Source of the DNA: an uncultured Selenomonadales bacterium
GTDB lineage: Bacteria > Bacillota > Negativicutes > Selenomonadales > Selenomonadaceae
DNA: 8,514 nt
Assembly: GCA_947167555.1 (NCBI GenBank)
Contig: CAMVIO010000075.1
Span: forward strand, 1-8,514
Reading direction: 5' to 3'
Positions 1 through 3,665 of the stretch are shown here, piece after piece. Each line of letters begins with the position of its first letter. The first letter of the stretch is position 1. A program made the position numbers and the translations under genes. The notes below the pieces were generated by a model, which saw nothing but the letters and a program-made list of their open reading frames with translations, did not search any database and had not been told where the DNA came from.

Positions 1-55
1 TCAGGTTCGTTTGTTCCGGGAATTTTTTGGTATTCAATTTGTGTATGTCGATGGG
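1..55. repeat. 55-bp terminal duplication (copy 1), circular junction
   Basis: These bases are identical to 8460-8514. The protein frame that runs off the right end continues without a break into this end and finds its start codon at 85. This is the fixed-length overlap expected when an assembler linearises a circular molecule, so the true circle is about 8,459 bp. I infer a complete plasmid rather than a natural terminal repeat. Confidence 0.93.
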
Positions 56-85
56 GATATGAGTATCCCCCGTCACAAAGACCAT
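1..85 (-). CDS. Metallophosphoesterase, N-terminal part (start of the gene that continues at 8514)
   Basis: This is the 5' end of the junction-crossing gene described at 7867-8514. Translation starts at the ATG on the complement of 83-85. A purine-rich GGCGGAG lies six bases upstream of it on the minus strand, which supports this start over the in-frame TTG at 35-37. The first residues are MVFVTGDTHIPID. Here Gly6-Asp7-Thr8-His9 is the first metal-binding motif (D-x-H) of calcineurin-like phosphoesterases, so the gene would be missing its active site without these bases. The upstream DNA (86-247) is extremely AT-rich and carries a 74-bp module that also occurs upstream of parA. No clear promoter could be assigned. 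Confidence 0.88.
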   Translation of the reverse strand, partial: MVFVTGDTHIPIDIHKLNTKKFPEQTNL

Positions 86-143
86 GATTTTCTCCGCCTT
101 TATTTTTATGTATATATTTGTTTTTATTATCTTATTTTTTATA

Positions 144-217
144 TTTATTTATGTACGAATATTATTATATAACCCTTTATTTTAGCCATTTTTATTATAT
201 TTCTATACATAAATAAA
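144..217. repeat. 74-bp AT-rich module, copy A (candidate centromere or operator)
   Basis: The module begins with TTTATTTATGTA (144-155) and ends with its inverted form TACATAAATAAA (206-217). Its middle holds CCTTTATTTTAGC (174-186). Copy B at 7755-7828 has the same elements at exactly the same spacing (62 bp between the end motifs, 18 bp from the first motif to the central block). Shared spacing in otherwise drifting AT-rich DNA suggests a protein-binding array. The ribbon-helix-helix partition protein or Rep are the obvious candidates. Confidence 0.7.
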
Positions 218-255
218 TATAAAAATAGATAACATTTTTATATTTATTTATGTAT
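205..255. repeat. 22-bp perfect inverted repeat at the 3' end of rep
   Basis: Arms 205-226 and 234-255 are exact reverse complements around a 7-base centre. The arms contain the same TTTATTTATGTA word that ends the 74-bp modules, and the right arm covers the rep stop codon at 248-250. The stem is almost pure A/T, so it is a poor conventional terminator, and a protein-binding site or origin element is as likely. Confidence 0.75.
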
Positions 256-1717
256 TATTTCTTTCTGCAACGTCCCACCATTTTCTGATTGTGTCGCGGC
301 TCATGCCCGTGTCGCGGTGGCAATCCTCTTTTTTCCCGCCCGGATGCGCGTTGCGCCAGTCTCGGACAAATTGCGCTTTCGTTCCGCTGCCTGTCGGTCG
401 CCCCTCCTGCTTCATTTCTCCGATCTGCTTTAATGCCTTTTTTTGATTTCTCGCTAAAAATAGATGTTTTGCTTGTTTTCGCCCGTTCCGCTTGTTCGGC
501 TTCAGCTCGATGCCTGTTTTCTTGGAGATGAACTCTATCTTTCGCCTGTATGCCTGTTCCTTCGCTTGATGGTAAGTCTTCAGCGCGCAAATAATATCGT
601 ATTCCGTGAAATGATTGTCCTCGCTGACGGTCAGCGTTTCAAGATGCTCCGCCACTTTCCGGCAATCGCTCATGACTTGCTCCGCTGGTATCTCGCATTG
701 GACGGCCAAGCTGCATAGATTTTCAAGGCAATTATACCGATGGCCGACAACGGCGCCTTTCAAAATTTTTTCAATCCAGTTGTAATAAATTCCTTCGTGC
801 CGATTCCAATGTTCCCGGCCTTTCTTCTCGACGATACGCCGTTGATACCACTCCGGGAAAAGTTCCTGGGCTTCCTGGAGATTGTGTTTCGGCTTGTAAA
901 TATTGGTCATCGCACATTCAGGCGGCACAAAGCTATTCATGTACTCGATTGTAACCTTTTCACCGACACGGAAGGCCAACACACACCCGCCGTTGCTCGC
1001 CCGCGTCCCGACAATGCGAAAAGGCTGATTCACGCTCTCAAACTCGATTTTCTCATAGGCCGATGTGATGTATTTCGTCCAGAGGCGCGGCGTCATATAT
1101 TTCTTATAGGCTTTCATCGCCTCAAAGATATTCTGCCACATGGGAACAGGCCGCTCGAACACATAATAAAGATGCAAGCCGTTCCCGGAGCAGACAACAT
1201 ACGTCGGCTTCGGGACGGGCTGATTTTTCCGCTCCCAGCTATATATCAATTCCGCGAGGCCGTTTTTCTCTTGGATATAATCGACCTCGATGCAGAACGC
1301 ATACATATATCTTGCGTGTTCATTGGTTCGCGTCCGTCCGGCGTAGCTGATCGGCGCGATCAGGCAAAAATTTTCTGACCTATCTATGAGGTCATACAGT
1401 GCCTTGTTTCCCCTCGTGATTTGCGTCCTGCGGCCTTTGTACGTCTTCCGGCCTTTATCGTCCAATATCGGATTCCCGTCCTTGTCCGTCCTCAAAATCC
1501 GCTCGACGGCAATCCCGGAGTATTCCCCTGTTTTATAGTCCTCTGGAAGTCTTGCTTCAGCAAGGTCATCAAAGAAAATATCGTCATAGAAATCCCTTGC
1601 AGATACTCCTTTATAGCCCCGGTCGGAAAGTTCCTTTGACCACTTCGGCAAAATTTTCTTGTTGTACCGCTCCGGATGCCAGGTGATATATTCATAGTTT
1701 ATTTCACTTCGTTTCAT
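248..1717 (-). CDS. Plasmid replication initiator with primase-polymerase (AEP-like) domain
   Basis: This is a 489-residue protein that I read as the plasmid replication initiator. The ATG at 1715-1717 is preferred because AAAGGAG lies eight bases upstream; the ATG at 1744 has no such site. The core resembles archaeo-eukaryotic primases. Glu144-Val-Asp146 in CIEVDYI fits the acidic metal-binding motif, His182 in SGNGLHLYY fits the s-x-H motif, and QPFRIVGT (231-238) resembles the later conserved Arg-rich motif. About 50 C-terminal residues (roughly 440-489) look like a helix-turn-helix, with GMSRDTIRKWW near the end, and would bind the origin. Such Rep proteins prime and open their own origin on Bacillota theta-type plasmids. 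There is no other replication gene in the circle, which supports the role. The upstream region carries repeats and a dyad that may be the origin or control region. Confidence 0.82.
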   Translation of the reverse strand: MKRSEINYEYITWHPERYNKKILPKWSKELSDRGYKGVSARDFYDDIFFDDLAEARLPEDYKTGEYSGIAVERILRTDKDGNPILDDKGRKTYKGRRTQITRGNKALYDLIDRSENFCLIAPISYAGRTRTNEHARYMYAFCIEVDYIQEKNGLAELIYSWERKNQPVPKPTYVVCSGNGLHLYYVFERPVPMWQNIFEAMKAYKKYMTPRLWTKYITSAYEKIEFESVNQPFRIVGTRASNGGCVLAFRVGEKVTIEYMNSFVPPECAMTNIYKPKHNLQEAQELFPEWYQRRIVEKKGREHWNRHEGIYYNWIEKILKGAVVGHRYNCLENLCSLAVQCEIPAEQVMSDCRKVAEHLETLTVSEDNHFTEYDIICALKTYHQAKEQAYRRKIEFISKKTGIELKPNKRNGRKQAKHLFLARNQKKALKQIGEMKQEGRPTGSGTKAQFVRDWRNAHPGGKKEDCHRDTGMSRDTIRKWWDVAERNNT

Positions 1718-1880
1718 GGGGAAAACTCCTTTGTCCACAGACATTTGTGCATAACACGAGATACAAAATAGAGCCCTAAAAGCATAGGGGGGCGTATATT
1801 AACAATAAGTTTTTTAGTAATTTTACCATATAAGAAACGCCCCGGCAAGTTTTAGGTCAAAAAGCATAGGACGTATTATT
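1718..1880. promoter_or_regulatory. rep upstream region with direct repeats and dyad (candidate origin or leader control)
   Basis: AAAAGCATAGG occurs twice in direct orientation (1778-1788 and 1860-1870). GGGGCGT (1789-1795) and ACGCCCC (1837-1843) form a 7-bp inverted repeat around an AT-rich loop that would lie in the rep leader. On the minus strand TTGACC (1855-1860) looks like a -35 box, but no -10 at proper spacing is convincing. Repeats and a dyad directly upstream of rep fit an origin or copy-control leader. Confidence 0.4.
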
Positions 1881-2002
1881 CATTTTTAAAAAAATTTTAC
1901 GAAAACCGATCTGCTCAATTTGAAAAAATCGATGAAAGCCTTGCAGGACAAGGGATAGAGCCAAAACGGAAACGAAACACGTTTTTGCTAAAATTTAATT
2001 AG
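1856..2002 (+). other. Open frame without a start codon, possible gene remnant
   Basis: A 48-codon open frame ends at the TAG at 2000-2002 and reads ...AQFEKIDESLAGQGIEP and onward to a basic RKRNTFLLKFN end. The composition looks protein-like, but there is no ATG, GTG or TTG in frame and no ribosome binding site. It may be the 3' remnant of a lost gene or chance. The rest of the 390-bp stretch between rep and the 27-residue gene holds the rep control repeats and a weak hairpin (2007-2026) followed by a T-run. Confidence 0.15.
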
Positions 2003-2107
2003 AGAGAGCCGGAAAAATGCTCGGCTGCGAATATTTTTTAAATTCTATCGTATTTAAGAGAAAAGAACAGGTAATATCTCGATAAAGCCCCATAAGGAGG
2101 ATCTGCT

Positions 2108-2191
2108 ATGACTGAAAGTATGTTCATCGCCGCCTGTATCGCGGTCGTCGCTGTCAGCTTCGCCGTCGTTGCCGTATGCTGCCGCTTCTAA
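2108..2191 (+). CDS. 27-residue hydrophobic peptide, one membrane segment
   Basis: The ATG at 2108 follows a full AAGGAGG (2094-2100) at seven bases spacing, one of the best ribosome binding sites in the plasmid. The peptide is MTESMFIAACIAVVAVSF followed by AVVAVCCRF. It is nearly one continuous membrane helix (residues 5-24) with two cysteines and an arginine at the C-terminus. Size and hydrophobicity fit a type I toxin-like or regulatory membrane peptide, but I recognise no family. It ends nine bases before a GC-rich stem that it shares, in convergent orientation, with the transcript of the 29-residue peptide. Its promoter is not obvious. Confidence 0.6.
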   Translation: MTESMFIAACIAVVAVSFAVVAVCCRF

Positions 2192-2195
2192 AACG

Positions 2196-2219
2196 AAAAG
2201 CCGCCCCTTTCGAGGCGGC
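2196..2219 (-). terminator. Terminator of the 29-residue peptide transcript
   Basis: GCCGCC and GGCGGC (2214-2219 and 2200-2205) form a 6-bp GC stem around an 8-base loop. On the minus strand it is followed by TTTTCGTTTT, a typical intrinsic terminator. On the plus strand it is followed by a pyrimidine run with few T residues, so it may also end the 27-residue gene transcript, less efficiently. A second hairpin (2232-2237 with 2247-2252) precedes it on the minus strand. Confidence 0.65.
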
Positions 2220-2280
2220 CTTCTCCCTCTCGCACGGTTGGTGAGGCCGTGCTTGAGTGTTTACCGACTGTCCGCTCTGC

Positions 2281-2370
2281 TTAACTCGTCAGCCAGTAAA
2301 AGAGGTAATTTGCCAAGAGGCTTGCAAGCGTAGCTTGTAGTATCTGCTTGGCCGTTCGATAGAAACGCAA
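2281..2370 (-). CDS. 29-residue hydrophobic peptide, candidate type I toxin
   Basis: Starting at the TTG on 2368-2370, seven bases after AGGAGG (2378-2383), the minus strand encodes MRFYRTAKQILQATL then ASLLANYLFYWLTS and a TAA at 2281. There is a short basic N-terminus (Arg2, Arg5, Lys8) and one membrane helix (about 10-27). This is the plan of small bacterial type I toxins; the LASLLANYLFYWL core resembles, from memory, the membrane toxins of Clostridioides. An extended -10 (2420-2428) would start transcription near 2413, and the terminator at 2196-2219 would end it. The leader contains CCTCCT (complement of 2397-2402), which can pair with the AGGAGG and hide it. The start-codon region is complementary to the 5' end of the divergent small RNA at 2459-2554. 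The coding call depends on a TTG start, so it is probable rather than certain. Confidence 0.62.
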   Translation of the reverse strand: MRFYRTAKQILQATLASLLANYLFYWLTS

Positions 2371-2419
2371 CTGAATCCCTCCTTTCGCAAAAATTGAGGA
2401 GGCACAGGCGGCGAAAATA

Positions 2420-2428
2420 ATAATAGCA
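2420..2428 (-). promoter_or_regulatory. Extended -10 promoter of the 29-residue peptide
   Basis: On the minus strand this reads TGCTATTAT, a TGn-TATAAT-type extended -10, with no good -35. Transcription would begin near 2413 and give a leader of about 42 bases containing the paired Shine-Dalgarno. It lies back to back with the small RNA promoter at 2444-2452. Confidence 0.5.
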
Positions 2429-2443
2429 TTTTTTTTGATAGTG

Positions 2444-2452
2444 TGCTATAGT
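2444..2452 (+). promoter_or_regulatory. Extended -10 promoter of small RNA 1
   Basis: TGCTATAGT is an extended -10 that predicts a start near 2459. The surrounding 13-mer TGTGCTATAGTAA (2442-2454) recurs with one change at 3049-3061, before a second small RNA, which argues that both are real promoters. Confidence 0.55.
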
Positions 2453-2458
2453 AAAGAT

Positions 2459-2554
2459 ACGGTAGAAACGTAACTGCGTCACGAAGACGGGAGCTGGTTA
2501 CTCCCGGCGATTCGCGAAGCAACAAAGAAACCTCCCTTTCGGGAGGCTTTTTTG
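2459..2554 (+). ncRNA. Small RNA 1, candidate antitoxin RNA of the 29-residue peptide
   Basis: This non-coding stretch is bounded by an extended -10 promoter and a strong intrinsic terminator (stem 2531-2536 with 2541-2546, loop TTTC, then six T). The predicted RNA is about 95 bases. An unstructured 5' segment is followed by a hairpin (CGGGAG, loop CTGGTTA, CTCCCG) and then the terminator. Bases 2460-2476 can pair with the minus-strand message at 2357-2373 over 17 consecutive positions, counting two G-U pairs. That target covers the TTG start codon and next four codons of the 29-residue peptide. The predicted effect is to block translation initiation, and pairing in trans would be needed because the two RNAs do not overlap. 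The function is inferred; the promoter, hairpins, terminator and complementarity are visible. Confidence 0.68.
2531..2553 (+). terminator. Intrinsic terminator of small RNA 1
   Basis: CCTCCC-TTTC-GGGAGG followed by C and six T residues is a textbook intrinsic terminator in the plus orientation. No plus-strand coding gene ends here, so it marks the end of a non-coding transcript. Confidence 0.85.
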
Positions 2555-2607
2555 TTTGCCGCTTATGGATTCTTCCTGTTTCACAAAAAACTCGCTTAAA
2601 AAGGCTT

Positions 2608-3024
2608 TTACGGCGTTCCTGATGGATTTCTCCGCCGCGTCCACTCCTCAACCGACTTTATGATTGATTGCCGCAACGTTTTTGGACTTGTCGTATCAAG
2701 TATAAAATCTTCTGTTTCACCGTCTTCGTCTTCGATGGTAAAATATCTCGGCCAATCACTTCCAACCCCCTGGTAGAAGTGTACTGTTGCGTTGCTTGTG
2801 CAAGGACTTAATTCCTCTTGGTATTTGATCTTAAACTGCTTCATCTTCTCCTTGGTTTCCAAAGACTTCCATACGCTTTTCAAAAGTTTGGATATCTCTG
2901 GCCGATAATCATGCGGCTCCTCCCCTTGCGATTCAGCGATTGCGCCATCAAGTGCAATGGTAAGGCCAAGAATTATACGCCTTGTTGGTTCTTCGACAAA
3001 GGAATCCAAGCAATAATTTTTCAT
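2608..3024 (-). CDS. Hypothetical protein, 138 residues
   Basis: The start ATG (3022-3024) follows AAAGGAG at eight bases spacing on the minus strand, and the frame has natural composition. I do not recognise a family. The protein begins MKNYCLDSFVEEPTRRIILG, has a helical, lysine-rich middle (about 43-70) and a region rich in Glu and Asp near 97-108 (TIEDEDGETEDF). It ends with a basic segment EEWTRRRNPSGTP. No signal peptide or clear membrane helix is seen. It is transcribed away from small RNA 2, and their start regions share the near-palindromic GTGCTATAATAAGCAC (3050-3065). The leader would therefore be only about 25 bases. A function in plasmid maintenance is possible from position only. 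Confidence 0.7.
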   Translation of the reverse strand: MKNYCLDSFVEEPTRRIILGLTIALDGAIAESQGEEPHDYRPEISKLLKSVWKSLETKEKMKQFKIKYQEELSPCTSNATVHFYQGVGSDWPRYFTIEDEDGETEDFILDTTSPKTLRQSIIKSVEEWTRRRNPSGTP

Positions 3025-3048
3025 TTGTCTCGCTCCTTTCGCCGGAGC

Positions 3049-3061
3049 TGTGCTATAATAA
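3049..3061 (+). promoter_or_regulatory. Promoter of small RNA 2, inside a divergent palindrome
   Basis: TGTGCTATAATAA contains a perfect TATAAT (3054-3059) with an upstream TG (extended -10). The wider GTGCT...AGCAC palindrome also gives TATTAT on the minus strand, so it may start both small RNA 2 and the 138-residue gene. The motif is nearly identical to that of small RNA 1. Confidence 0.6.
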
Positions 3062-3064
3062 GCA

Positions 3065-3131
3065 CAGGCTTCGGCCTGTCGGGAACCAGTGCGCCTACAT
3101 TTTGCGGATGGGAGCGTACTGGTTCTTTTTT
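3065..3131 (+). ncRNA. Small RNA 2, about 67 bases, two hairpins
   Basis: From the predicted start near 3065 the RNA forms ACAGGC-TTCG-GCCTGT (3064-3079), a very stable tetraloop hairpin. A 12-bp stem follows (3083-3094 with 3114-3125, one G-U pair) with a 19-base loop, then six T residues. The frames across it are not convincing coding regions. The large loop could contact a target; I found no clear complementary site in the plasmid. It overlaps the last bases of the convergent gene at 3130-3480, so regulation of that gene's 3' end is one possibility. It could also be merely a terminated leader or an insulator hairpin. Confidence 0.5.
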
Positions 3132-3480
3132 AATCATCACAGCCGGGGACGTGCAGCTCGTCAACAAGCCGGATAATCACGTCGGCCGCGCTTATGCCGT
3201 CCAATGCGGCACGGACGCGCAGCTTTTTTATGGTTCTATCCGGCAAGCGGAAACTTCGCACGAAAAGAGGCTCCTCGTTTTTTCGTGGTCGGCCAACTTT
3301 CGGCGGAGCTGCATCCGCTTCTACTGCCTCCTTCCGCTTCCGTCCGCGCTTCTTCGGTTGGCCTTTCTTTTTTTCCTCCTCCTCGATCCGCGCCGTCATC
3401 TTCTGCAAATCTTCCTCGGTATAATCGAAGTCGCCGAGCCGGATTTTTGCGAGTTCCCGCGGCGGGAGTCTTTTGGCCAT
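3130..3480 (-). CDS. Ribbon-helix-helix DNA-binding protein with AT-hook-like motifs
   Basis: This is a 116-residue cytoplasmic protein. The start (3478-3480) follows AAAGGAGG with the right spacing. The C-terminal third fits a ribbon-helix-helix fold: a beta strand at about 72-79 (LFVRSFRL), then two helices (about 80-108). Before it lie two basic AT-hook-like clusters, KRGRKRK (44-50) and GRPRK (63-67), behind a charged coiled segment. Members of this fold bind DNA as dimers and act as plasmid repressors, copy-control, partition or mobilisation accessory proteins. The very AT-rich repeats of this plasmid are plausible targets. It has its own sigma70 promoter and lies downstream of mob, separated by hairpins. 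It has no ParA partner next to it, so a regulator or relaxosome accessory is more likely than partition. Confidence 0.75.
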   Translation of the reverse strand: MAKRLPPRELAKIRLGDFDYTEEDLQKMTARIEEEEKKKGQPKKRGRKRKEAVEADAAPPKVGRPRKNEEPLFVRSFRLPDRTIKKLRVRAALDGISAADVIIRLVDELHVPGCDD

Positions 3481-3504
3481 ATCCTCACCTCCTTTGCTTT
3501 CTAT

Positions 3505-3533
3505 ATTCTACACAAAAAAGAAAAGTCATGCAA
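3505..3533 (-). promoter_or_regulatory. sigma70 promoter of the 116-residue DNA-binding protein
   Basis: On the minus strand TTGCAT (3528-3533) is separated by exactly 17 bases from TAGAAT (3505-3510), just upstream of the ribosome binding site. This is a good match to the consensus, and the leader would be short, about 20 bases. Confidence 0.7.
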
Positions 3534-3567
3534 GAATATCATTTTTTTTTTGTAATACATTATAAGG

Positions 3568-3610
3568 ACAAAAATAGAGGGCGAGACTTGCTATCGCCCT
3601 CTATTTTTGT
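3568..3610. terminator. Bidirectional terminator, 17-bp perfect stem
   Basis: Arms 3568-3584 and 3594-3610 are exact reverse complements around a 9-base loop, with a GC-rich centre and A/T ends that give a T-run on both strands. It would stop readthrough from mob on the minus strand and insulate the promoter at 3505-3533. Confidence 0.85.
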
Positions 3611-3613
3611 TTC

Positions 3614-3631
3614 CCGCTCCCGCAGGAGCGG
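3614..3631. other. 7-bp GC-rich hairpin
   Basis: CCGCTCC-CGCA-GGAGCGG forms a compact hairpin between the two stronger stems. It has no T-run of its own and may stabilise the mob message 3' end. Confidence 0.55.
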
Positions 3632-3638
3632 AAGCCCT

Positions 3639-3665
3639 AAAAGGTGTTCATTTTGAACACCTTTT
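3639..3665 (-). terminator. Hairpin directly after the mob stop codon
   Basis: Arms 3639-3650 and 3654-3665 form a perfect 12-bp stem with a 3-base loop, and the last base of the stem is part of the mob stop codon. The outer pairs are A/T, giving four T at the end on the minus strand, so it can act as a first terminator or mRNA-stabilising stem. Confidence 0.6.

Noticed and set aside
740..1378. 212-residue plus-strand frame opposite rep
   Set aside because: It is antisense to the conserved primase-like region, with no ribosome site and no family resemblance. The same applies to the long plus-strand frames opposite mob.
1718..1744. Upstream ATG of rep at 1744
   Set aside because: There is no Shine-Dalgarno before it. 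The ATG at 1717 has AAAGGAG at proper spacing, and the intervening bases are that ribosome site.
2007..2040. Weak hairpin plus T-run as a strong terminator
   Set aside because: The stem is only 5 bp with a 10-base loop, and the T-run starts seven bases after it, so it is not convincing without expression data.
2289..2651. 120-residue minus-strand frame through the small RNA locus
   Set aside because: It translates a terminator, hairpins and promoters, and has low-complexity, unnatural composition. The non-coding reading with promoter and terminator explains the stretch better.
3108..3176. Short frame MGAYWFFFNHH... starting in the loop of small RNA 2
   Set aside because: It runs through the terminator T-run and into the antisense of the DNA-binding protein gene, so it would not be on the terminated transcript.
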